The notes beneath the pieces are model-generated. The model was not told the DNA's origin. It was given only the letters and a program-made list of their open reading frames with translations, and made no database searches. From Pseudomonadota bacterium (GTDB lineage: Bacteria > Pseudomonadota > Gammaproteobacteria > Xanthomonadales > Rhodanobacteraceae), in NCBI GenBank assembly GCA_018240565.1, contig JAFEFO010000041.1, forward strand, positions 62,001 to 126,000: DNA of 64,000 bases, written 5' to 3'. The position numbers and the translations under genes are program-made. This document shows positions 9,401 through 15,969 of the stretch, in pieces. How positions within the stretch are numbered: position 1 is the stretch's first letter; every line of letters begins with the position of its first letter.

Positions 9401-9690
9401 GTACCGCCCGCCGTCGGCACCACGAACACGTCGGGATTGCCGTTCGCGGTGTCGGTGTAGGCGACCCAGGCGCCATCCGGCGAAAACACCGGGGCCATCG
9501 CGGTACCTTCGCCGCCAACCAGGAGCGCCGCCGCGCCGCCGGCGCGCGGCACGGTCCAGATCTCGCCGCCGTACGCGAAGGCGATGCGCGTGGATGACAC
9601 CGTGGGCGTTTGCAGCAGCAAGGGCGCGGCCTGTACGCCGCCCATGCCAAACAACAGGCACAAAGCCGAAATCCGAATATGCGCGCGCAT
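6409..9690 (-). CDS. Tricorn-type S41 peptidase with N-terminal beta-propellers
   Basis: 1093 residues, close to tricorn protease in length. The signal peptide MRAHIRISALCLLFGMGGVQA supports ATG 9690, which also has AGGGGAG upstream. Residues about 25-570 carry WD40/TolB-like blades repeating W-S-P-D-G, fitting two propellers. A Lys/Asp/Glu-rich linker (about 550-580) follows. The C-terminal part has the tricorn C1 region, a PDZ domain and the S41 core, with FSGSGGD (Ser972 is the likely nucleophile), then ERTWGG and W-E-V-E-N-x-G-I-x-P-D. It is expected to be a periplasmic peptidase that degrades peptides threaded through the propellers. The end is Asn/Pro-rich. It is divergent from the CPBP protease gene. 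Confidence 0.9.
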   Translation of the reverse strand: MRAHIRISALCLLFGMGGVQAAPLLLQTPTVSSTRIAFAYGGEIWTVPRAGGAAALLVGGEGTAMAPVFSPDGAWVAYTDTANGNPDVFVVPTAGGTPRRLTWHPAADEAVGWSPDGASVLMRSNRDASNDSSMLYLLPLSGGMPQALPLSMAEEGSLSPDGKQIAYNPVFQWEPDWRDYQGGQTPRVWIARLSDSSVTKVPRENSSDTSPMWLGSHVYFLSDRNGPATLFDYDTTSGKLNQLVANDGYPIDAASAGAGAIVYTQMGELHLVDLTSGKNSIVPVSVDGPLPQTVPYFKKVAREIEHWGISATGARAVFEAHGDIFTVPAEKGDVRDITRTENAAERDPAWSPDGKSVAYFSDASGEYALYIRDQDGLKAPRKIDLGQPPSFFYSPRWSPDGKRIAYSDKRLNLWMVDLADAKPVKIDTDLFDTPLHEFDQAWSPDSRWVTYTKQLPNHLHAVFVYSLDSRKATQITDGMSDCLYPVFDASGKYLYFTASTDSGLSPGWLDMTSQAHPVTRSVYVAVLRKNLPSPLAPESDEDKGAASPAADKSDDDKNKKGEGKSKSAADAVAIDFDGLLQRTLALPVPPANFAGMSAGKTGELYLLEAPQVAREDDAATLKRFDLKKRKVESLADEVTAFALSADGNKMLIRTGKENWAIAAADKPAKPGEGKIDVAAMEVHVQPRAEWTQMYNEVWRIERDFFYDPHFHGLDLAAAEKHFRPYLAGVGSRADLNFLLRKMLAYMSVGHMFVRGGSMPDLPKIAVGLLGADYDVANGRYRFAKVYDGENWNPHLQAPLTQPGVNVRAGEYLIAVNGRDVRAGENLYGFFQQTVGKQTVLRVAANADGSGSREVTVVPVASEKGLRHLAWVEHNRREVDRLSGGKLAYVHLPDTAGGGFTSFNRYFFAQTDKQGALIDERYNHGGQLADYIVDYLSRPPMTRVMTREGQTYTEPTQAIYGPKALLINQFSGSGGDALPWYFKRKQIGPLIGERTWGGLVGIGLYPVLLDGGTVTAPRWALFGLHGQWEVENHGIAPDIEVWQDPSITRQGRDPQLERGVAELMQALKEHPAPVYPDPPYPDFKPVLPPNPNNN

Positions 9691-9797
9691 GCCGCTCCCC
9701 TGTTTCCATGGAAAACGCGAGTCTATGTCGCGTGGGAGGCGCGGCAAACCTGCCATTGGTAACATGCGGTCCGGGACTTTCATCCAGGGGGAATCCG

Positions 9798-10658
9798 ATG
9801 CACACCGCCGCAACTCGCAGTCGCAACAAGATCGTCGTCTATTACGCGCTCACGCTGTTGTTCAGTGCGCCGTGGTATTGGCTTGCCGCGAAATCGGGTT
9901 TTTCCGTGCTGCTGTTCACCGGCATCATGTGGATGCCGGCGTTGGCGACATTCGCCACCCTGCGGATTTTCGGCGAACGCATCCGCGATCTCGCTTGGGG
10001 TTTGGGTGAAGCACGCTGGCTGCGTTGGGCCTACCTGATCCCGCTGTGCTATGCGCTGCCGGTGTATCTCATCGTGTGGCTTGGCGGTTGGGGTGGATTC
10101 GATCCGACCGCGTTCGTCGCCAAGACCGCCAAGGCGTTCGGCATGTCCGGATTGCCGGTGCCGTTGGCGTGGACGGGTTATGTCCTCATCGCACTCACCG
10201 CCGGCTTCATCGACAAGGCCGGGCGCGCGCTGGGCGAAGAAATCGGCTGGCGCGGATTCCTGGTGCCGGAACTGGCCAAGGTGACGAACTTCACCGGCGT
10301 CGGCCTGATCAGCGGCGTGCTGTGGGCGCTGTGGCATTTTCCCGGCATCGTGTTCAGCACCTACAACGAGGGCACGCCGGCATGGTATGCGCTGACCTGC
10401 TTCACGGTGATGGTCGTATCCAGCGGTTTCATCGCGGCATGGATCCGACTGCGCTCGCGCAGCCTGTGGCCGGCGGTGTTCTACCACGCCGCGCACAACA
10501 TGTTCGTGCAACTGATCTTCACGCCGATGACGATCGACACCGGGCCGACACGCTGGATCATCGACGAGTTCGGCGCCGGCATGGCGATCACCAGCGTTGC
10601 CGTCGCGATCTGGGTGTGGACCAAGCGCGGCGAGTTGCCGGCTGCCGCGCCGGCGTGA
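9798..10658 (+). CDS. CPBP-family intramembrane metalloprotease
   Basis: The 286-residue integral membrane protein has about eight hydrophobic segments. It contains the CPBP (CAAX protease/bacteriocin-processing, Abi) motifs: E-E-I-G-W-R-G-F-L, then W-x-x-W-H-F-P-G, then F-Y-H-A-A-H-N-M-F, supplying the catalytic Glu pair and metal-binding His residues. Bacterial members cleave membrane substrates or give self-immunity to bacteriocins; the target here is unknown. ATG 9798 is chosen because AGGGGGA lies seven bases upstream and it gives the family's usual N terminus. Converges with the cytochrome c gene nine bp away. Confidence 0.88.
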   Translation: MHTAATRSRNKIVVYYALTLLFSAPWYWLAAKSGFSVLLFTGIMWMPALATFATLRIFGERIRDLAWGLGEARWLRWAYLIPLCYALPVYLIVWLGGWGGFDPTAFVAKTAKAFGMSGLPVPLAWTGYVLIALTAGFIDKAGRALGEEIGWRGFLVPELAKVTNFTGVGLISGVLWALWHFPGIVFSTYNEGTPAWYALTCFTVMVVSSGFIAAWIRLRSRSLWPAVFYHAAHNMFVQLIFTPMTIDTGPTRWIIDEFGAGMAITSVAVAIWVWTKRGELPAAAPA

Positions 10659-10667
10659 ACGCGCGGC

Positions 10668-10988
10668 TCAGGGAATCGCGTGCGGCTTGATCGCCGAGAG
10701 GTACTCGGCCATGTTGGCGATGTCGATGTCGGACAAGCCCTTGGCCATCGGCTCCATGATCGGATTCTTGCGCGTGCCGTCGCGGAACGCCTGCATCTGG
10801 CTGATCAGGTAGGCCTTCTTCTGGCCCGCCAGGTCCGGATAGATTTCGGCAATCGAAATGCCGTTGGCGCCATGGCAGGCGACGCAGGTCGTTTCGTATT
10901 TCTGCTTGCCGGCGGCCGGATCGGCTGCCTGCGCGAAAGTGCTGGCGAGCAAGGCGCCAGTGGCGAGGATCAACAAGGTCTTGGTCAT
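10668..10988 (-). CDS. Small periplasmic c-type cytochrome
   Basis: 106 residues. The signal peptide MTKTLLILATGALLASTFAQA is followed by a class I cytochrome c with C35-V-A-C-H39 and a Met-containing C-terminal half (NPIMEPMA), giving the sixth haem ligand. ATG 10988 is chosen for the signal peptide. It probably passes electrons in the periplasm. It is the last gene of the minus-strand nitric oxide reductase cluster, 46 bp after the preceding small membrane gene, so it may feed electrons to NorC. That role is inferred from position. Confidence 0.85.
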   Translation of the reverse strand: MTKTLLILATGALLASTFAQAADPAAGKQKYETTCVACHGANGISIAEIYPDLAGQKKAYLISQMQAFRDGTRKNPIMEPMAKGLSDIDIANMAEYLSAIKPHAIP

Positions 10989-11034
10989 GGAGTCGTGCTC
11001 CGGAATCGAGAATGTATCGGCGGGTAGGTGGGGT

Positions 11035-11367
11035 TCACTGCGCGGGTTCGAGTCTGGGCCGGTACAGCGCTGCCCACAGTGCAAACGTCGGCGCCAGCGA
11101 GCCCACCCAGAAGCCGCCCCAGAACGTGAGGTTCGGCAAGGTGGCCAGCGGCAGCAACGACATGATCCCGAGCGCGATGGCGAGCACGATATTGACGCCG
11201 CTGAACCACGGATGCGGATCGGTGCGCCTGGCCCACAACGCCATCACCAGGATGATCGCGGCGAACGCGGCGAGCGGAAAATAGCGGTGTTCGACCCAGG
11301 TCGGTTGCAGGACGGTCGCGTAGACCAGCGCAAGTCCGGTGATGGCATTGATGATGTTCGGGATCAT
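11035..11367 (-). CDS. Small membrane protein of the nor cluster (110 aa)
   Basis: 110 residues with about four hydrophobic helices (GLALVYATVL, FPLAAFAAIILVMALWA, GVNIVLAIALGIMSLL and a C-terminal W/G/F-rich helix). No catalytic motif or cofactor site was recognised. Its start overlaps the preceding gene's stop by four bases (ATGA), as that gene does with norB, so all are probably one transcript. By analogy with accessory genes of nor operons (for example norE- or norF-like helices) it may help assembly or stability of the reductase. That is inference; sequence identity to those families was not established. Confidence 0.7.
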   Translation of the reverse strand: MIPNIINAITGLALVYATVLQPTWVEHRYFPLAAFAAIILVMALWARRTDPHPWFSGVNIVLAIALGIMSLLPLATLPNLTFWGGFWVGSLAPTFALWAALYRPRLEPAQ

Positions 11368-11672
11368 TGACCCGCTCCCTCCGGCGAATGGTCGTCATGC
11401 AGGCGTTCGAGATAGCGCCAGGTCATCGGCGGGATCGCCGCGTAGACGAGGGCACTGGCGAGGATGAAAAGCTTCCATCCCGCATCCAGCGGCGTGGCGG
11501 CGGCAACGACCAGGGCGATGCCGAATGCGGTGAACCAGCACAAGGCTCCGGCGCGCACCAGGCCGATATTCGCGCGCAGCCGGCCGATGCTGTACAGGCC
11601 CGCGTAGCCGCCGCCGGCCAGGACAAAAAAGCCCAGCAGCACGGCCGTTTCCAGCAGCGCTTGCGGCGTCAT
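11364..11672 (-). CDS. Small membrane protein of the nor cluster (102 aa)
   Basis: 102 residues with three likely transmembrane helices (ALLETAVLLGFFVLAGGGYAGLY, AGALCWFTAFGIALVVAAAT and LFILASALVYAAI). ATG 11672 overlaps the norB stop by four bases, which sets the start and indicates translational coupling to norB. No known domain was recognised. Position makes it a candidate accessory subunit or assembly factor of the nitric oxide reductase. A longer in-frame reading exists upstream but runs wholly inside norB and is not used. Confidence 0.7.
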   Translation of the reverse strand: MTPQALLETAVLLGFFVLAGGGYAGLYSIGRLRANIGLVRAGALCWFTAFGIALVVAAATPLDAGWKLFILASALVYAAIPPMTWRYLERLHDDHSPEGAGQ

Positions 11673-13069
11673 GCCGGCTCCGGCGTTGCCTGCGGCATCG
11701 GCAGGTGCTTGGGCGCGGTCAACAGGTCGTACACCAGTACGACGTATCCGGCGGCGAAAATGACGCCAAAGAAGAAGCGTGCATAAATGCCGGAGACGAA
11801 CCACGGATTCTCGGATGCGGTGGTGAAGGCCATCAGGGTCGAGCCGCCGATCGCGCGCCCGAAGAAGGCCTGCGCCATGCCGGCCAGCAACAGCCCCATG
11901 ACCATGCCGATCATGCCCAGGTTGAGCAGGCCGAAGCCCCATTTCCAGGCGCGGCCATCCAGGAAGTTGACGCCCGAGACCTGTTGCTTGGCGACATACA
12001 GCACGGCGATGACGCCGCAGGCATACGCGCCCCAGAAGGCGAAGTGGCCGTGCGAAACCGTCCATTGCGTGCCGTGCGAGAACAGGTTGATCTGCGGCAG
12101 CGTCATCATGAAGCCCCAGATGCCGGCGCCGATGAAATTGCCGAAGGCCTCGGCGGTGATCCAGTAGAACGCCGGGCGGTTGGTGGTCTTCATGCGGTGC
12201 GTGCCGGCGTCATAGATCGCATGCACGACCATGCCCAGCAGCGGCAGCGGTTCGAGCGCAGAGAAGAAGCCGCCGATGCTCAGCCAATACTCCGGCGTAC
12301 CGATCCAGAAATAGTGGTGGCCGAGGCCGAGGATGCCGGCGCCGAGCACGAGCATCACCTCGATGTAGAGCCAGGCCTCGACGATGCGCCGCGAGGTGCC
12401 CATGACGTCCATCAGCACCAGCGCCATCACGCAACCGATCAGCACTTCCCAGGTGCTCTCCACCCACATGTGCACCAGCCACCACCACCAGTACAGATCC
12501 ACCGACATGTTGGTGATCGCGGGAAACGCGTCGAGGTAGACCACCAGCAGCGGCACCAGGTCGATCACCAGCACCCACATGATGCCGGTCATCTTGTGCG
12601 CCTTGATGCAGGTGGCGACGACGTTGTAGGCGAAGACCGCCATCACCGCGACGATGCCGATGGTCGCCCAGCGCGGTGCCTCGACGTACTTGCGCCCCTG
12701 GTTGATGAACCACAACGTGAATTCGTTGCTGCTGCCGTATTGCACGAAGATGAAGACCGCGGCGACGATGGCGACCGCGATGCAGAAGATCCAGAACATC
12801 AGCTCGGCCAGCCACATGCCCTCGACTTCGCGGCCGAGTTCCTTGGGCAGGTACCAGTACACGGCGCCGAGGAATCCCATCAGCAGCCAGATCACCAGCG
12901 TGTCGATGTGCAGGGTCTTGGAGGTGCTGAAATTGAACACGTCGAACAGCAGCGACGGATGCAGGTAGTACAGCGCCGAGAGCAGCCCGAACACGATCAT
13001 CACGCCGAACAGCGCGACGGCGGCACCGAAATAGCGCAGCGACAGTTTTTGCGAACGGTACATGCGCAA
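11669..13069 (-). CDS. norB: Nitric oxide reductase large subunit (cNOR)
   Basis: The 466-residue inner-membrane haem-copper-family protein with about twelve helices reduces two NO to N2O. All key ligands are present at the expected spacing. His54 and His342 bind low-spin haem b, and His340 binds haem b3. His200, His251 and His252 bind FeB. Glu204 and Glu273 are the conserved glutamates of cNOR. It lacks the N-terminal extension of quinol-dependent qNOR, so it should take electrons from the NorC cytochrome. It sits four bp after norC and overlaps a small membrane gene downstream. The cluster lies behind an FNR/DNR box. Confidence 0.97.
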   Translation of the reverse strand: MRMYRSQKLSLRYFGAAVALFGVMIVFGLLSALYYLHPSLLFDVFNFSTSKTLHIDTLVIWLLMGFLGAVYWYLPKELGREVEGMWLAELMFWIFCIAVAIVAAVFIFVQYGSSNEFTLWFINQGRKYVEAPRWATIGIVAVMAVFAYNVVATCIKAHKMTGIMWVLVIDLVPLLVVYLDAFPAITNMSVDLYWWWWLVHMWVESTWEVLIGCVMALVLMDVMGTSRRIVEAWLYIEVMLVLGAGILGLGHHYFWIGTPEYWLSIGGFFSALEPLPLLGMVVHAIYDAGTHRMKTTNRPAFYWITAEAFGNFIGAGIWGFMMTLPQINLFSHGTQWTVSHGHFAFWGAYACGVIAVLYVAKQQVSGVNFLDGRAWKWGFGLLNLGMIGMVMGLLLAGMAQAFFGRAIGGSTLMAFTTASENPWFVSGIYARFFFGVIFAAGYVVLVYDLLTAPKHLPMPQATPEPA

Positions 13070-13073
13070 GCTC

Positions 13074-13712
13074 CTAGCGGGACGTGTTGGCCTTGCCGAA
13101 ATTGGCCGGGAAGCCGTTGGTATCGATCGCCGACAGCCACTTCAGGTAGGCGACCGTGGCGCGCGCCTCGTCTTCACTGATGTTCAGGTTCGGCATCTGC
13201 CGCGTCCACGTCGGGTATTTGTCGGGATGCATCAGGAACTCGACCATGGCGTCCTCGCGGGTTGCCTTGCCGGTCATCGGCATCCAGATCTGCGACCAGG
13301 CCGGGTCGAGCCACGACTTGGTCAGGTCCGGGCCGTAATACGCGCCATTGCCGAAGATGGTGTGGCAATTCATGCAATTGCGGCTCTGGATGACGAGCTT
13401 GCCCTTGTCCATCAGCGCCGTCGCTTCGGCCTCGGTGACGGTCTTGCCGAACAGCGGCTGCGCGCCGCCGATGACCGGCACGTCCATCTTGCGCGACCAG
13501 TCGAACTGGTAGCCGATGCGATAGTTGATGACGTCGTAGTTGGGGACATTGCGTCCGCCGACGCTGATCACGCGCATGCTGTCCACCGACAGGAAGGCAA
13601 GCACGACGATCATCACCAGCGTGACGCTGACCGCGCCCGCGCGCCAGAACAAGGGGTCCTGCAAGTCGAGGCGGGCCGCAATCGTTCCGGATCCTGTCGC
13701 TTCGGGTTTCAT
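13074..13712 (-). CDS. norC: Nitric oxide reductase cytochrome c subunit
   Basis: 212 residues. One N-terminal anchor helix (about 26-43) is followed by a periplasmic segment and a monohaem cytochrome c domain with C113-M-N-C-H117. The Met ligand is in R-Q-M-P-N-L, and the family ending E-x-x-A-T-V-A-Y-L-K-W-L-S-x-I-D-T-N is present. It delivers electrons from periplasmic cytochromes to NorB. It is clearly longer than the about 146-residue Pseudomonas NorC because of an extra stretch (about 45-100) between anchor and haem domain. ATG 13712 is given; ATG 13724 in frame would add four residues. No strong ribosome site is visible for either. Confidence 0.95.
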   Translation of the reverse strand: MKPEATGSGTIAARLDLQDPLFWRAGAVSVTLVMIVVLAFLSVDSMRVISVGGRNVPNYDVINYRIGYQFDWSRKMDVPVIGGAQPLFGKTVTEAEATALMDKGKLVIQSRNCMNCHTIFGNGAYYGPDLTKSWLDPAWSQIWMPMTGKATREDAMVEFLMHPDKYPTWTRQMPNLNISEDEARATVAYLKWLSAIDTNGFPANFGKANTSR

Positions 13713-13776
13713 GGCTCGACCCATGCCTGCGTCACCGTTGACGGCCGCAGTCTGTGCGCGGATTTTTTGCCCGTCA

Positions 13777-13790
13777 TTGACCTGGATCAA
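13777..13790 (-). promoter_or_regulatory. FNR/DNR-type box upstream of norC
   Basis: TTGACCTGGATCAA matches the TTGAT-N4-ATCAA consensus of CRP/FNR regulators with one substitution. Its centre lies about 71 bp from the norC start; a site centred at -41.5 would put the transcript start near 13742 with a 5' leader of about 30 bases. DNR/NNR proteins that sense NO bind such boxes ahead of nor operons. It could also face the divergent TPR gene. Confidence 0.8.
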
Positions 13791-13879
13791 GCCCGAGGCA
13801 CGACGCTCGCCACCGCCGCCAGCGCCCGGTTCTTGCGCGCTGCGGCATAATAGGACGCCGATCCACTTCAAACTTGGCC

Positions 13880-14875
13880 GTGACCGATCTCCAGAAAGCC
13901 CTTGAATTCCACCGCGCCGGCGACCTCGACGGCGCCGAGGCGGCCTACCGCGCGCTGTTGGCCGACAGTGCGGACGACGCGGATGCGTTGCACCTGCTCG
14001 GCGTGCTGCTGCACAAGCGCGGCAATGCGCTCGACGCCGAAGAATCGATCCGCAGCGCCCTGATGCTCGATCCGGAATGCGCGCAGTTCCATCTTTCGCT
14101 GGGCGGCGTGCTGATGCAGCAAGGTCGCGATGCCGAGGCGCACGCCGAGTTCGAGCGTGCGATCGAGCTCGATCCGAATGCGCCGGAAGCGCACGCGTTG
14201 CTCGGCTACGTGCACGCACGCGCCGGCGACCTGGCCGCCGCCGAGGACCGGTTCCGCATCGGTCGTCGCGCCGAGGCGGACGACCCGATGTTGTTGCTGG
14301 GCCTGGGCAATCTTTACCTGGCGCGCGAGCAGCCGGACAACGCGCTCAGGTTCCTGGCCCGCGCGGCAGAGCAAAAACCCGAGGACGCCACGATCCAGTT
14401 CAGCCTGGGGCGCGCATTCTTCGAACAGGGCAATTACACCTTCGCCGACAAGGCGTTCGACAATGCGCTGCGTCTGGATCCGGGCATGAGCCAGGTGCGC
14501 CTGTTCCGCGGGCGCGTGTGCGTGCGCGAGAAACGCTATGCGGATGCACAGGCGATCTACGAGGATCTGCTCGCGCGCAATGAACAGACTTTCGGCGCGA
14601 CGGCCGGATTGGGCGATTGCGCGCGCCATCGCGGCCATGTGCTGCGTGCACTCAAGTTCTATCGGCGCGCGCTGGCGCTGGAACCGGACAATCCCGGCGC
14701 CGCGAATGCCTGCGCCTGGTGCATGGAACAGATCGGCGACCTGGCCGGCGCGGCGGAATACCTGGCCGGCGCGCTGCAGCGCGCCCCGGATGCCACCTGG
14801 TTGCGCACGCCGCTGTCGGGCCTGCTCGATCGCCTGGGCCGCGGCGAAGAAGCCGCGCGCGTGCGGGCCGGCTGA
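13880..14875 (+). CDS. TPR-repeat protein
   Basis: 331 residues made almost wholly of tetratricopeptide repeats (about nine units with the A-x-x-x-L-G-x-x-x-x-x-x-G-x-x-x-x-A pattern), with no signal peptide or catalytic domain. TPR arrays are protein-binding scaffolds. The stop overlaps the ATG of the sugar dehydrogenase (TGATG), and that gene overlaps the TPR-hydroxylase gene, giving a coupled operon. The start is GTG 13880; TTG 13874 is a possible alternative. Its partner is unknown; the neighbouring AspH protein, which has its own TPR part, is the obvious candidate. Confidence 0.75.
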   Translation: MTDLQKALEFHRAGDLDGAEAAYRALLADSADDADALHLLGVLLHKRGNALDAEESIRSALMLDPECAQFHLSLGGVLMQQGRDAEAHAEFERAIELDPNAPEAHALLGYVHARAGDLAAAEDRFRIGRRAEADDPMLLLGLGNLYLAREQPDNALRFLARAAEQKPEDATIQFSLGRAFFEQGNYTFADKAFDNALRLDPGMSQVRLFRGRVCVREKRYADAQAIYEDLLARNEQTFGATAGLGDCARHRGHVLRALKFYRRALALEPDNPGAANACAWCMEQIGDLAGAAEYLAGALQRAPDATWLRTPLSGLLDRLGRGEEAARVRAG

Positions 14876-15969
14876 TGCGTACCTTCGCGCTCGCGTGTGT
14901 TTTCGCCGTGGTGGCCGTGGTGGCGCGCGCCGATGAACTGCCCCTGGCCGAATTGCGCCTGCCGCCGGGCTTCCATATCGCGACGTTCGCGCGCGTGGCG
15001 AATGCGCGCGAGATGACGCTCGGCGCGCGCGGCACGCTGTTCGTCGGTTCGATGGGCGCGGGCAAGGTCTATGCGATCACGCCTTCGGCCGATGGCACGC
15101 ACGCGCAGAGCGTGCACACGATCGCCGAAAACCTGCGCATGCCGGTCGGCGTTGCGTTCAAGGATGGTGCGCTGTACGTGTCGGCGGTGGATCGCATCCT
15201 GCGCCTGGATGCGATCGAGGATCATCTGGAGGATCCGCCGAAACCGCAGGTCGTCACCGATCGCCTGCCGTCCGACGCGGCGCACGGCTGGCGTTTCATC
15301 GCCTTCGGTCCGGACGGCAAGCTGTACGTGCCGATCGGCGCGCCGTGCAACATCTGCGACAAACCCGGCTACGCCAAGCTCACGCGCATGAATGCCGATG
15401 GCAGCGACGCGCAGGACATCGCCTTCGGCATCCGCAACACGGTCGGCTTCGATTGGCAGCCGGGCACGCGCACGCTGTGGTTCACCGACAACGGCCGCGA
15501 TCGCCTGGGCGACGATGTGCCGGCGGACGAACTCGATCGCCTTGGCCGCATCGGCGAGCATTTCGGATATCCGTATTGCCACCAGGGCGATATCGCCGAT
15601 CCCGAATTCGGCAAGGGCCATCCGTGCAAGGACTATGTGGCGCCGGCGCTCAAGCTCGGTGCCCATGTCGCGTCGCTGGGCATGCGCTTTTATGCCGGAA
15701 CGCAATTCCCGGCCGAGTACAAGAATTCCATTTTCATCGCCGAGCATGGCTCGTGGAACCGTTCGAGCAAGGTCGGCTATCGCCTCGTCAACGTGCGCGT
15801 GAATGGCGCGAAGGTGACCGGCAGCGATGTCTTCATCAGCGGCTGGTTGCGCGCCGACCAAAGCGTCTGGGGTCGGCCTGCCGACGTGTTGCCCATGCCC
15901 GACGGCGCCTTGCTCGTGTCCGACGACCTGGCTGGCGCCATCTACCGGATCACCTGGTCGAAACCATGA
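14875..15969 (+). CDS. PQQ-dependent soluble sugar dehydrogenase (sorbosone dehydrogenase-like)
   Basis: 364 residues. The signal peptide MRTFALACVFAVVAVVARA leads into a six-bladed propeller of the soluble glucose/sorbosone dehydrogenase family. The diagnostic segments are L-P-x-G-F-H-I, WRFIAFGPDGKLYVPIGAPCNICD, AFGIRNTVGFDWQPGT, LWFTDNGRDRLGDD, AEHGSWNRS and ADVLPMPDGALLVSDD. It should oxidise an aldose or other polyol in the periplasm using PQQ and Ca2+. The C-N-I-C and Y-C-H-Q-G Cys residues are seen in cytochrome-partnered relatives, but no haem motif is present. No PQQ biosynthesis genes are in the window. It lies between two TPR genes. Confidence 0.85.
   Translation: MRTFALACVFAVVAVVARADELPLAELRLPPGFHIATFARVANAREMTLGARGTLFVGSMGAGKVYAITPSADGTHAQSVHTIAENLRMPVGVAFKDGALYVSAVDRILRLDAIEDHLEDPPKPQVVTDRLPSDAAHGWRFIAFGPDGKLYVPIGAPCNICDKPGYAKLTRMNADGSDAQDIAFGIRNTVGFDWQPGTRTLWFTDNGRDRLGDDVPADELDRLGRIGEHFGYPYCHQGDIADPEFGKGHPCKDYVAPALKLGAHVASLGMRFYAGTQFPAEYKNSIFIAEHGSWNRSSKVGYRLVNVRVNGAKVTGSDVFISGWLRADQSVWGRPADVLPMPDGALLVSDDLAGAIYRITWSKP

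Noticed and set aside
11705..13180. A 491-codon plus-strand open frame
   Set aside because: Antisense to norB, rich in His, Asp and Gln with no known fold; norB ligands on the other strand are all intact.
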